Of a stretch of DNA of 64,000 bases, positions 44,951 to 53,468 are shown piece by piece. How positions within the stretch are numbered: position 1 is the first letter of the stretch; every line of letters starts with the position of its first letter. Source of the DNA: Candidatus Sumerlaeota bacterium (lineage in GTDB: Bacteria > Sumerlaeota > Sumerlaeia > JAFGJS01); the NCBI GenBank assembly GCA_016928995.1, contig JAFGJS010000102.1:19682-83681 (forward strand), read 5' to 3'. The notes under the pieces were generated by a model, which was not told where the DNA came from, did no database searches, and saw only the letters and a list, made by a program, of their open reading frames with translations. The translations under genes were made by a program, and so were the position numbers.

Positions 44951-46582
44951 TCACACTATGTTAATCAACGTTTGCAGAATTTCATCCATCGCGGAAATCA
45001 TGCGCGCGGACGCCTGATAGGCGCGTTGAAAGATGATCAGATTCGTCGATTCCTCATCCAGCGACACTCCGCTGATTTCCTCGACGTATCCGCTGATCTG
45101 GTTCACTATGGTATCCTGCGCGATCAATTCGCTTTTGGCCTGGCTTGCCTTCAATCCCACATCGGCCACGTGCGTGTTGATGAAATTTCGCAGGGCCAGG
45201 CCGTCCACAATTCCCGCATCCTCCAGTTCCAACAGCAGCAGCAGGTTCTCATTGTCGCTCGCCGCGTTCGACAATCCCGCCGCGATATTCGACGAAGAAG
45301 CGCGGATATCCGCGCTGACGCTGATGTTTGCCGCAGCGTTGTCGATCGTGTTGACGCTGAACGTGTCGCCCGTCTGCGGACCGCCGCTCAAGTCTCCCAA
45401 CGTGATTTCGATGCCATCGAAACTCACGGTCACGCCTGACGCATATGCCGCGCCGCTGATGACTGTCGCGCCTGTCGAGACGTTGACCACGTCGAAGGTC
45501 GTGGGATCGGTGAACACTACCGCGTAATCGTCGAAGGTGAGGAGCGTCTGATCCAGCACTGTCCCGCTAGAAATTTGCGCTCCCAGACTGTTGCCTGCTT
45601 CGGGGGCGAAGGCGACGCCCACAGGCTCGAAGAAATTGACGCCTGTGTCGCCGTCCAGGTCGATGCCGGTTTGATGCAGGATGTTGAACTCCGTCGCCAA
45701 ATGGGCGGCGGCTTCGTCGATCCAGCGCAGTTGATCCGGGATCAGCGAGTCGCGGATCTCCAGCAATCCTCCCAGCTTCGATGTGGTGATGTAATCCGTG
45801 ACGTTTTGCTCAAGACCAGCGTTATCGCGGACAAATACGTCGTAAAAACCGTCGTTCGTTGCATCAGGATGCACCACCAATTCATTGGCGGTGACGTTGA
45901 TGACGAGCGGCATGCCTGACGCGGCGTAGATAAAAAACTCTCCGTCGCCATTGATGACAGTGGACGGAATCAATTCCTGCAGATCGTTGATCAGTACTTG
46001 ACGCTGATCGAACAGCTCATTGGAGCCTTGGGTGCTCCCCAGCAAGGTTTTGTTGATGTTCGCGATCGCGTCGAGTATTTCATTGACGCTCGATACGATG
46101 CTCGCTACTTCGCGGTTGGCTTCCGCTTGCTCGTTGAGCAGCAGTTGATAAGTGCTTTGCATCGTCTGGCACAATTCCTCCGCTTGCGCCCGCACCAGTT
46201 CGCGCTCTGTTGTCCCGCCCGGATCCAGCGTCAAATCCTGCAGCGCCTGGAAGAAGTCGTCCAGGGCGACTCCAATCCCATCCTGATTCGTTTCATCCAC
46301 GATTGTTTCCACGCGCTCGATAAATGTCTGTTTGATTTCAGCCTTGCCGTAATCCTGCAGCGCATATCCCATCCGCGTGTCCAGGAATGCATCGCGCATC
46401 TGGATGATGTTGGAAATCGTCACGCCGGTGAGGTTGCTTAAGGCTTCATAGACCGCTTCTTGCCGGGAATAGCCTTCCGTGTTGACATTGGCGATATTCT
46501 GACCCGTCACCTGCAGCGATTGCTGCGCGGCGTACAGCCCTTGGTTGGCGATGTTCATGATGGTCATGATTGATGTGGTCAT
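44951..46582 (-). CDS. flgK: Flagellar hook-associated protein FlgK
   Basis: First hook-filament junction protein. The 543 residues start with the hook-protein-type helix (IANQGLYAAQQSLQVTGQNIANVNTEGYSRQEAV) and end with the FlgK-type segment LDEESTNLIIFQRAYQASARMISAMDEIL. The TFDVVNVSTGATVISG segment (about 360-375) is the module shared with FlgL. AAGGAG lies before the ATG. It is located 20 bases downstream of flgN, its export chaperone. Confidence 0.95.
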   Translation of the reverse strand: MTTSIMTIMNIANQGLYAAQQSLQVTGQNIANVNTEGYSRQEAVYEALSNLTGVTISNIIQMRDAFLDTRMGYALQDYGKAEIKQTFIERVETIVDETNQDGIGVALDDFFQALQDLTLDPGGTTERELVRAQAEELCQTMQSTYQLLLNEQAEANREVASIVSSVNEILDAIANINKTLLGSTQGSNELFDQRQVLINDLQELIPSTVINGDGEFFIYAASGMPLVINVTANELVVHPDATNDGFYDVFVRDNAGLEQNVTDYITTSKLGGLLEIRDSLIPDQLRWIDEAAAHLATEFNILHQTGIDLDGDTGVNFFEPVGVAFAPEAGNSLGAQISSGTVLDQTLLTFDDYAVVFTDPTTFDVVNVSTGATVISGAAYASGVTVSFDGIEITLGDLSGGPQTGDTFSVNTIDNAAANISVSADIRASSSNIAAGLSNAASDNENLLLLLELEDAGIVDGLALRNFINTHVADVGLKASQAKSELIAQDTIVNQISGYVEEISGVSLDEESTNLIIFQRAYQASARMISAMDEILQTLINIV

Positions 46583-46602
46583 GAGAGGCTCTCCTTTTCG
46601 CG

Positions 46603-47118
46603 TCAGACCTGCCGTGACAAAACAACGGATTGCACAGTTGACCGGCGGCTGGCGGCCGGCCGCACTTTTCCGGCGTATGAAACATCCGAACGGGCGCCTG
46701 ACTGGCGCGCGATGTATTCCATGGTGTCATGCAGAATCATCATCATGCTATCGGCCGCTTGCTGCGAATTGGCGGTCTGGCGGCGCACTTCTTCCACGCC
46801 ATGCGTCAGGGCGTCGCGCAGTGATTCGAGCAAATCGCGCCCTTTCGCCGGGATATGCGGATACAGCATCGAAAGGCGAAAATCCTCCTCGGCGCAGTCC
46901 AGTTTCATGGCGAGACTGCGGATCAGCTCGTGGCGCTGATGTTCGCATTGCTGGATTTTGATCTGAGCCGTGTCTTTGCGGGCGATGATGTCCGGCAGCG
47001 CGCCAAATCGCACGTGGCGCAGGGCGTCGCTCTCTTCGCGCAGCAACTGCACGAGGGTGTCGTACTGCGAACATTCGTCCTGCAGCAGATCATAGAGTTG
47101 TTTGATGAGTTGATGCAT
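46603..47118 (-). CDS. flgN: FlgN-like flagellar export chaperone
   Basis: 171-residue helical protein in the position expected for FlgN, between flgM and flgK. FlgN chaperones FlgK and FlgL to the export gate. The N-terminal helix (IKQLYDLLQDECSQYDTLVQLLREESDALR) and the central alpha-helical region fit the family, while the last 35 residues are less typical. The sequence is weakly conserved generally, so the call relies partly on gene order. Confidence 0.83.
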   Translation of the reverse strand: MHQLIKQLYDLLQDECSQYDTLVQLLREESDALRHVRFGALPDIIARKDTAQIKIQQCEHQRHELIRSLAMKLDCAEEDFRLSMLYPHIPAKGRDLLESLRDALTHGVEEVRRQTANSQQAADSMMMILHDTMEYIARQSGARSDVSYAGKVRPAASRRSTVQSVVLSRQV

Positions 47119-47166
47119 GGGAACTCCGTCCTCCGGCCGCTGAACCGGGGGGCGGAGCAGGTTGGC

Positions 47167-47484
47167 TTATTTGCGGCGCGCTGCTGATTCGCTCAACGAT
47201 TCATTGACCATTTTTTTCGCGATTTTCTCGCTCTCGACATAATACTGGCCATCGCCGATCTGGAGTTTGATTTCACTCACTTTTTCGATCCGCGTATCCG
47301 GCACATTGGCCACGATTTCTTTCGCGTTCGACAATTGCCGTGAGGTCGTCGAGATGTCGATGCTGTCGCCCTTGCCCGTTCCGGCGGATTGCTCCGCTGG
47401 GGCTTGGGCATCGGATTTTTGAGGATCGACAGCCTTATTGATCGCACCAGTATTGTTCACATTTTTACGGCCCGAGATCTTCAT
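47167..47484 (-). CDS. flgM: Anti-sigma-28 factor FlgM
   Basis: 105 residues. FlgM holds the flagellar sigma factor FliA inactive until the hook is finished and FlgM is exported. The N-terminal half is polar and probably unfolded, followed by DSIDISTTSRQLSNAKE and a C-terminal helical part with VSEIKLQIGDGQYYVESEKIAKKM, the FliA-binding region typical of FlgM. It has its own sigma-28-like promoter directly upstream and ends 48 bases before flgN. Confidence 0.92.
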   Translation of the reverse strand: MKISGRKNVNNTGAINKAVDPQKSDAQAPAEQSAGTGKGDSIDISTTSRQLSNAKEIVANVPDTRIEKVSEIKLQIGDGQYYVESEKIAKKMVNESLSESAARRK

Positions 47485-47516
47485 TCCCGTTTACCCTCCG
47501 TTCTTATCTCCTTGTA

Positions 47517-47544
47517 TTATCGGTATTAACAGAGGGAATCTTTA
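47517..47544 (-). promoter_or_regulatory. Sigma-28-type flagellar promoter in front of flgM
   Basis: On the minus strand TAAAGATT (47544-47537) is followed after 12 bases by ACCGATAA (47524-47517). The enterobacterial FliA consensus is TAAAGTTT, 11 bases, GCCGATAA; this site differs by a few bases and one base of spacing. It lies 33 bases upstream of the flgM ATG, where class III flgM promoters are known in other bacteria. Confidence 0.7.
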
Positions 47545-47608
47545 ACTGCATCTTCACCGGAAATCAAGTTTCGAGCAACCGGCTGTGGATCCGCTTTGAA
47601 TCCAGTTA

Positions 47609-47983
47609 TCAAGCCTCCTTAGGCCCTTCCGATTTTACTGATCCCTGCATTTCGACCAGCTGACGATATAGCGCGCCGGCCAATCCGAGGCGTAAATTGC
47701 CCTTCGCCTGATCCACAAACTGGGAATCGAGCATCTCCTGAAACATTTCACCGCCCATTCCCTTTCCGCCCAGCAGATCTTCGGCCGGGATGGTGTCGCG
47801 CATGGACTTCATCATCTGCGACAGCATCATTTTTTCGAATTCGTACGAGATGCCCAGCAACTTGCTGTCCAGGGCGTCGTCTCCAGTCGTCAATCCTTGA
47901 CGTTGATAGGTTTGCAGCTCCGCCCGATAGCGTGCGGCGTCCTGGCTGTTGACGATCAGAGATGGATTGAGATTCATCTCCAT
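47609..47983 (-). CDS. flgJ: Rod-binding FlgJ-like protein, N-terminal domain only
   Basis: 124 residues corresponding to the rod-capping/rod-binding half of FlgJ (YEFEKMMLSQMMKSMRDTIPAEDLLGGKGMGGEMFQEMLDSQ). The muramidase half present in enteric FlgJ is missing, a common state outside Gammaproteobacteria, so a separate enzyme would have to open the wall. It lies between flgI and flgM in the conserved order. Start at 47983. Confidence 0.9.
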   Translation of the reverse strand: MEMNLNPSLIVNSQDAARYRAELQTYQRQGLTTGDDALDSKLLGISYEFEKMMLSQMMKSMRDTIPAEDLLGGKGMGGEMFQEMLDSQFVDQAKGNLRLGLAGALYRQLVEMQGSVKSEGPKEA

Positions 47984-48060
47984 GGTTTATTCCTCGCTCG
48001 AATCCTCGTTGTTTTCTTCATTCAATCCGCGTTCTTTCAACTCGCATCAAACCGTTATGC

Positions 48061-49185
48061 TTACCGGATCTCGATCTCGGCCTGCAATGCTCCCGCGGCC
48101 TTGAGCGACTGTAAGATCGAAATCAGATCGCGCGCGGTCAAACCAAGTGCGTTCAAGCCTGAAACCACTTCGCTTAGGCTTACGCTCTCGCGCAGCACGG
48201 TAAGGTTCACATTTTCCTCGGTCGCCGAGATCCCACTGTTGACTTCGAGCGCCGTATCGCCCTGGCGTGCAAACGGCTCCGGCTGAACCACGCGTTGGAT
48301 GCTGCTGATCTGGAAGGTCAAATCGCCCTGGGCGATGGCCACCGTGCTGATCCGCACCTCTTCGCTCATAATCACAGTGCCGGTGCGCTCATCCACGATG
48401 ATCCGGGCCGCTTGATCCGGAAACACGGGCACACTTTCGATTTCCGCGATATACGACACCAGCCGCTCCTTTTGCGAGGCGCTGAGCATGACGCGCACCG
48501 TGCCTGCATCGAGCGCCGTAGCCACATCGTTCGCGCCTTCCTGATCCTGGGACATGCGGTTGATCGACTTGGCGATGTTCGACGCTGTGGTAAAGTCGGG
48601 ATTGTGCAGCAGCACATTGATCCAATCCCGGTCGTCAAAGGGCATGTCGATGTTGTCTTCCACGTCCGCGCCGTTCGGAATCCGCGCCACGGTCGGGTGG
48701 TTTTTCTGCACGGCGTTGCCGCCGGACTCCACGCCGAAACCGCCGACAGAGAGCGGTCCCTGGGCCACGGCATAAACCTTGCCATCCGGTCCTTTCAGCG
48801 GCGTCAGGAGCAACGTGCCGCCCTGCAGGTTCGTGGCGTCGCCGATCGAATTGACCAGCGTGTCGATTTTCGAACCAGGCCGCGCAAAGGACGGCAGCGT
48901 GGCCGTGACCATCACCGTCGCCACGTTTTTCGCCTTGATGTCGCTGGAATCGACGGTCAGTCCATGACGTTTGAGCACTGCTTGCACGCTCTGATTGGTG
49001 AAGGCGTTGCTGGAGCCGTCGCCGGTGCCGTTAAGGCCGATCACGATGCCCAGTCCAGTGAGCGGGTTGTCGCGCACTCCTTCAATCTCGGCCACGTCCT
49101 TGAGCCGGATCGCCTGAGCCGGATTCGATTGCAGCGCCGCCAGCGCCAGAACCAAAACCATTGTGATGTGCTTAGACAGATTCAT
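48061..49185 (-). CDS. flgI: Flagellar P-ring protein FlgI
   Basis: Forms the periplasmic peptidoglycan ring of the basal body. The 374 residues begin with a Sec signal peptide (cleavage likely after PAQA, near residue 25), then IRLKDVAEIEGVRDNPLTGLGIVIGLNGTGD, the family hallmark, and include GGTLLLTPLKGPDGKVYAVAQGPLSVGG. Length is normal. It starts 26 bases after flgH. Confidence 0.97.
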   Translation of the reverse strand: MNLSKHITMVLVLALAALQSNPAQAIRLKDVAEIEGVRDNPLTGLGIVIGLNGTGDGSSNAFTNQSVQAVLKRHGLTVDSSDIKAKNVATVMVTATLPSFARPGSKIDTLVNSIGDATNLQGGTLLLTPLKGPDGKVYAVAQGPLSVGGFGVESGGNAVQKNHPTVARIPNGADVEDNIDMPFDDRDWINVLLHNPDFTTASNIAKSINRMSQDQEGANDVATALDAGTVRVMLSASQKERLVSYIAEIESVPVFPDQAARIIVDERTGTVIMSEEVRISTVAIAQGDLTFQISSIQRVVQPEPFARQGDTALEVNSGISATEENVNLTVLRESVSLSEVVSGLNALGLTARDLISILQSLKAAGALQAEIEIR

Positions 49186-49211
49186 TGTTCATTCCTTGAT
49201 CAATTCTCATA

Positions 49212-49970
49212 TCAGAACGGCCAGAATTTATAGAAACCGCGCATGATGATTCCCGGACTCTGGAGATCGCCAGTGTTTGGTCCGCGCGCGCCGTATATAA
49301 TCGTCGCGTTCGCCAGCCGCGTGGAGTCGATTTGGTTTTCGCTGTCCAGATCCTCCGGACGCAACAGCCCTTCGACTGTGATGTAATTCTGCTCGCGGCC
49401 GACGCCGGTGACTTTATAGCCGTAAATCTTCATCACCCCGCCAGGCAGCACGTCCACGACCTGCGCCGATACTTCCGCGATCAGTTTATGGTCCTGCTTC
49501 GCCTCGCCGTCCGACTCGAAAGACGCGGTGCTGTCCGCTTTGATCAGCTTGTCCAGCTGCACGTCGGCATTCTTGCCCGTGGCCAGCCGGCCTGTGCCGT
49601 AATTGGCTTCCTTGCCGAAGAAGTTCTCGATGCCGGCAAGGATCGACGATTTGCGCTGACCTTTGGATTCCACCGTGGATTCGCCTTCCGAGCGGTCGAT
49701 GATGTTCACCGTTAAAAGATCGCCCGGCCGGCAGGCTTTGACGTCGGCGGTCATCGACCAGCGATTGTCATTGCCCGCCCAAAGCGAGCCATTGTGGTTC
49801 TCCGCCTGCCGCGATTCTTGCGGCACGATCACCGGCGGCGCTTCGAAGGTTTTGCGCTGCAGCGAAACGCCCGCGCAGCCGCTGAGCAGAACCATGACGC
49901 CGAAGGCCATGCTGAAAAGCGCAAGGCTCCATGCCGCGCTGAATGTGACTCGTTCGATCGCCTTTTGCAT
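49212..49970 (-). CDS. flgH: Flagellar L-ring lipoprotein FlgH
   Basis: Outer-membrane ring of the basal body. 252 residues with a lipoprotein signal peptide ending in the lipobox LSGC (Cys32). SLWAGNDNRWSMTADVKACRPGDLLTVNIIDRSEGES and VGREQNYITVEGLLRPEDLDSENQI match the family. Its presence with FlgI is the main evidence for an outer membrane in this organism. Confidence 0.96.
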   Translation of the reverse strand: MQKAIERVTFSAAWSLALFSMAFGVMVLLSGCAGVSLQRKTFEAPPVIVPQESRQAENHNGSLWAGNDNRWSMTADVKACRPGDLLTVNIIDRSEGESTVESKGQRKSSILAGIENFFGKEANYGTGRLATGKNADVQLDKLIKADSTASFESDGEAKQDHKLIAEVSAQVVDVLPGGVMKIYGYKVTGVGREQNYITVEGLLRPEDLDSENQIDSTRLANATIIYGARGPNTGDLQSPGIIMRGFYKFWPF

Positions 49971-49984
49971 GGCTCTTTCCTTCC

Positions 49985-51004
49985 TTATAACGAGGTTTCG
50001 ACTGTTTGCGCATTCTTGACGCGCGCGTAAATCACTTTGCCGGAACGTTCATTGCGCACGCGGATCATCTCGTCTTGAGCGCCGTTTTCCAACGCTACGC
50101 CCTTGGTCGTGATGCGCATCGGGCCTTGCTCTAACAGAATAATCACAGGCTGATTGCGCGCGACCAACGTCGGCGCGATCAATTCGCCCATCTTGGGGTA
50201 ATCGCCATAAGAGAGATTACGCCGCGCGCTTTTTCCCAAGACTTGCTCGACGTGCAGAATGGCGTCCTTCGGCATTTCGGAAAGCAGCGCCTCGGCCATC
50301 TGCAAGTCTGTGGATTGAATCGTTTCGCCGCGGCGGATGGCGCGGGCATATTGCAACGCGTTGATCTTTACGTCGGTTTCGATCGTGCCGGAAATGCGCG
50401 CGGCGGATCGACCGTCAACCTGCAAATCCACATTGAAGGGAACGCGGCCAAGTTTCTGCGGCGTCACCGCGACATCCACCTGAAAGCGATACTTGCCGAC
50501 CGGGATCCTGTCGATCCGCCCCATTTGCGCCGGTCGGAACACCATTTGTTCCGGCAGCGCGCCCAGTTTCTCCTGAATCGCCAGTTGCACGGCGCGCTCG
50601 ATTTGGCGCACCGGAGCGTCCGTGCCGACCCGCTCGACCACCGCTGTATTGGGGCATTCAATCGTCATGCCGCGCAAGGACACGCCCGCCGCTCGCAGGC
50701 GGCTGCGCAGCCAGTTTTCCGTGATGCGTTGCGGTTTTTCCACTTCGCTCAGCCGGTCGAGCGCCAACTTCCGCAGATGCCCCGCCAGCGCGTCGCTTTT
50801 CGTCTCGACTTTCGCGATGTCTTCCAGCAGTACCTGCTCGTCACGTACCAGCGACTGCGGATAGACGGTCACCTTCACACTCGCGGCCGGCATCGGAACA
50901 CTCGGCGGATCCGGCAGCAAGGCGAGTTGCATTTCACCCGCCTGCGCTGTCAGCGCCGCGCTGCATATTCCTGCGATCATCAATGTCAGCATCAACCGTT
51001 TCAT
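49985..51004 (-). CDS. flgA: Flagellar P-ring assembly chaperone FlgA
   Basis: 339 residues with a signal peptide (cleavage near TAQA). The C-terminal SAF/FlgA domain has RAIRRGETIQSTDLQMAEA and ARRNLSYGDYPKMGELIAPTLVARNQPV, as in periplasmic FlgA proteins that help FlgI assemble. It is longer than the enteric FlgA by an N-terminal domain of about 100 residues. ATG 51004 is chosen over an in-frame GTG at 51013. It lies 17 bases after flgG. Confidence 0.93.
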   Translation of the reverse strand: MKRLMLTLMIAGICSAALTAQAGEMQLALLPDPPSVPMPAASVKVTVYPQSLVRDEQVLLEDIAKVETKSDALAGHLRKLALDRLSEVEKPQRITENWLRSRLRAAGVSLRGMTIECPNTAVVERVGTDAPVRQIERAVQLAIQEKLGALPEQMVFRPAQMGRIDRIPVGKYRFQVDVAVTPQKLGRVPFNVDLQVDGRSAARISGTIETDVKINALQYARAIRRGETIQSTDLQMAEALLSEMPKDAILHVEQVLGKSARRNLSYGDYPKMGELIAPTLVARNQPVIILLEQGPMRITTKGVALENGAQDEMIRVRNERSGKVIYARVKNAQTVETSL

Positions 51005-51021
51005 GATTCCCACCGCCGTCC

Positions 51022-51813
51022 TTAGCGTTTCAGATTGCTCGCTGTCTGGAGCATCTCTTCCGAGGTCGTGATTGCCTTTGAATTCACTTCATATGCCCGT
51101 TGAGCCGTGATCATGTTGACCAGTTCATCCACAACCTCGACATTAGAAAGTTCGAGGAATCCCTGGCTCAACGAACCCAGGCCGTCTTCACCGGGAGTGC
51201 CCACCAGCGGATCGCCCGAGGCGCCAGTTTCGACGTAGAGGTTGTGTCCCAGCGCTTGCAGGCCGGAGGGATTGGAGAAGCGGACCAATTGAATCTGTCC
51301 CACCTGGGATGTCGCGGTTTGCCCGGCCTGCAACACGGAGACTGTGCCGTCCTGGCCGATTGTGATCGAAATCGCATCAGAGGGGATCGTGATGCCGTCG
51401 GCCAGCGGATCGCCGTCAATCGTGGTCAATTGTCCATCGGCGTCCGTCTCCAGCGCTCCGTCGCGGGTAAAGACTTCCGTGCCGTCGGGCAGATTCACGC
51501 GGAAAAAACCGTCTCCTTCAATCATCACATCGAGCTGACGATCCGTGCTGCGGGCCGAACCTTGAGTGAAGACTCGTTGGATGCCGGCCACTTTGGCGCC
51601 CAGGCCCATTTCAATGCCGCTGGTTTTCGTCGTATTCGACGAAGCTGAGCCGCCCGGCGCCTGAATCGTTTGATACAGCAAATCCTGGAATTCCGCCCGT
51701 TGCTTCTTGTAGCCGGTCGTGTTGACGTTCGCCAGGTTGTGCGCGATCGTTTGCACGTTGTACTCTTGTACTTTCATGCCTGAAGAAGCGGTAAAAAGCG
51801 CTGTAGATGACAT
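51022..51813 (-). CDS. flgG: Flagellar distal rod protein FlgG
   Basis: 263 residues with the rod/hook N-terminal motif (NVQTIAHNLANVNTTGYKKQRAEFQDLLYQ) and the matching C-terminal segment (ELVNMITAQRAYEVNSKAI). Length and IEGDGFFRV motif identify FlgG. The ATG at 51813 has AGGAGCAGGAAAC directly upstream; an ATG at 51834 would add seven residues. It starts 45 bases after flgF. Confidence 0.95.
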   Translation of the reverse strand: MSSTALFTASSGMKVQEYNVQTIAHNLANVNTTGYKKQRAEFQDLLYQTIQAPGGSASSNTTKTSGIEMGLGAKVAGIQRVFTQGSARSTDRQLDVMIEGDGFFRVNLPDGTEVFTRDGALETDADGQLTTIDGDPLADGITIPSDAISITIGQDGTVSVLQAGQTATSQVGQIQLVRFSNPSGLQALGHNLYVETGASGDPLVGTPGEDGLGSLSQGFLELSNVEVVDELVNMITAQRAYEVNSKAITTSEEMLQTASNLKR

Positions 51814-51858
51814 GTTTCCTGCTCCTATCTTCAATCGTTGTCTTGATTTATGCTCAAA

Positions 51859-52671
51859 TTAACTCATCGCGTTCGTGATCAGCCGTGTGCGGGTTTCGTC
51901 CGACGTTTGAATCGACTTGGTCATCGCGTCGAAATTCCGCTGCACCTGGATCATGCGCATCAGTTCGTCAATCACGCTGACGTTGGAACTCTCCTCGTAT
52001 CCTTGCAGCACGACGGTCGTCTCGCCCAGTTCGAGTTCGTGCAGCTCTTTTTCCTCGCCGTCATACGCCAGCGCATTTTCTCCCACGTGCCTCAGCTGCA
52101 CCGTATCGGCCACGGCGACCAGCTTCAATCGTGCGATTTGTTTTCCGTCCTGCCAGACGCCGCCGTCCTTGGTCACTTCAAACGAATCGGAATTCAGCGT
52201 CACAGGATGACCGCCCTGCCCCAGGACAGGCAGTTGCGATCCACTGGCCAGCAGCATTTTTTCGCCGTTCTTCAGACCGATAATGAAATTGCTGCTTCGC
52301 GTCAGGCGTTTGCCCTGCGTGGACTGCAACTCGAAAAATGCATTCCCGCCGATGGCTGGATCGCTCGAACTGATCGCCAGGTCCAGCGGATCGCCCGTGG
52401 GGCTCAGCTCGCCCGGCGTCAAATCGAGCGCGGCAGGCTGCAATACGGGGTAAGCGATCGCTGAACTCGGCAGCACCGCTTTGGAATGATCGACGTTTTG
52501 GACTTGTCCGGGCCAGGCGTCTTGAAATGCAAAATCCGGGCTTTCCGCGACAAATCGCATGGTGTCGCGACGGAAGCCCGAGGTATGCGCATTGGCTAAG
52601 TTGTGAGTGATTCGTCCCAACCGGCGCTCTTGCGCAATTGCGCCCGATACTGCGGTAAACATGTCGTTCAT
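51859..52671 (-). CDS. flgF: Flagellar proximal rod protein FlgF
   Basis: 270 residues with the flagellar rod motif ITHNLANAHTSGFRRDTMRF near the N-terminus and the C-terminal VIDELMRMIQVQRNFDAMTKSIQ. It is the first gene of the operon flgF-G-A-H-I-J-M-N-K-L on the minus strand. GAGGG lies eight bases before the ATG. No clear sigma-54 or sigma-28 promoter was found upstream. Confidence 0.93.
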   Translation of the reverse strand: MNDMFTAVSGAIAQERRLGRITHNLANAHTSGFRRDTMRFVAESPDFAFQDAWPGQVQNVDHSKAVLPSSAIAYPVLQPAALDLTPGELSPTGDPLDLAISSSDPAIGGNAFFELQSTQGKRLTRSSNFIIGLKNGEKMLLASGSQLPVLGQGGHPVTLNSDSFEVTKDGGVWQDGKQIARLKLVAVADTVQLRHVGENALAYDGEEKELHELELGETTVVLQGYEESSNVSVIDELMRMIQVQRNFDAMTKSIQTSDETRTRLITNAMS

Positions 52672-52923
52672 TTTGGCCCTCGCTGGTCAAAAATCCGTTT
52701 GAACACAGTCGCCGAGGTTGTGAAAGCCAGGAAATCTCTTCCCGCATCCATGCTCGCGCCTGATATGTATCAATATCCATTCCATATCCGAAAACCGGAT
52801 TGCCTGAGGGCAGTATAAAATAGCAGGTCTTTGATAAAAAAGAACTTAACTTTGAGCGCTAATGGCGGGTGGATAGAGTGAAGGCTCTTCCCAGCGGAAA
52901 ATCTTGCCTGTGGACCGGAGGAA

Positions 52924-53034
52924 ATGGACAAAAAAGCGAACTGTGAATGTCAGATGTTTGACGCGCAGCGGAATATTAATCGACGGCTCTGTGTCAAATT
53001 AATGCCGATTGGGTGCAGCCGGGACGTATCTTAA
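52924..53034 (+). CDS. Marginal 36-residue frame with four cysteines
   Basis: A strong GGAGG sits before the ATG but only two bases away, which is too close for good initiation. The product has Cys7, Cys9, Cys23 and Cys31. Its last few codons run into repeat element B, whose other copy carries no such frame. More likely not a gene; listed because of the ribosome-binding-site-like sequence. Confidence 0.15.
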   Translation: MDKKANCECQMFDAQRNINRRLCVKLMPIGCSRDVS

Positions 53035-53219
53035 GTTTGTTCGGATTTTATGCTTCTTGTTCTTGCTCCTGCTCTTGCTCGCGCTCTTGCTCTCGCTCGA
53101 AATCGGATTCCGGTTTCCAAGTTCGGAATTTGGATGTAAATAGTAGACGCCGTGGTAAAGAAAAATTCCGGCTGTGTGGCGATTAATCAGAGCAAGAGCA
53201 AGAGCACGAGCAAGAAATG
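53021..53219. repeat. Intergenic hexanucleotide inverted-arm element B
   Basis: The left arm (53053-53099) is a run of TTGCTC-type hexamers; the right arm (53189-53215) is a run of GAGCAA-type hexamers. The sequence outside and between the arms matches element C at 58578 in several blocks, for example CGTATCT, GGATT.TATGCTTCT, AATCGGATTC.GG and AAAAATTCC..CTGTGTG. It lies between divergent genes. Confidence 0.88.
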
Positions 53220-53468
53220 AATACGGCACAACGTCAAGATGCGTCCGTTCAATCGTTGTCGTTATTTTTTATGGTTGGTTTTATTTACGGATGAGCAATC
53301 CATTCCGTTTCATTGAAGTCAATAGTATAAAATCCAATTCAGGATCGCGTAAAAGACCAATTTCGGTTGACTCGCGCTTGACATCCTGTTGATGCCATGC
53401 GCGAGTATACCCAGAATTGATTTAATGCGTATCAAAGTCCAATATCAAAAGGGATGGATACATTGATC

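Larger units (their letters stand above)
52672..53468. other. Long divergent gap between flgF and the GH51 gene
   Basis: 797 bases. It contains a marginal small frame (52924-53034), repeat element B (53021-53219) and, near the GH51 side, a TTGACA at about 53379 with no good -10 at the right distance. Apart from these no gene or known RNA is seen. Confidence 0.4.

Noticed and set aside
47609-47983. FlgJ as a truncated or frameshifted gene
   Set aside because: Single-domain FlgJ is common outside Gammaproteobacteria, and no remnant of a muramidase domain follows in any frame.
52672-52860. Sigma-54 promoter for the flagellar operon
   Set aside because: No GG/GC pair with the required spacing (TGGC, then TTGC) was found upstream of flgF on the minus strand.
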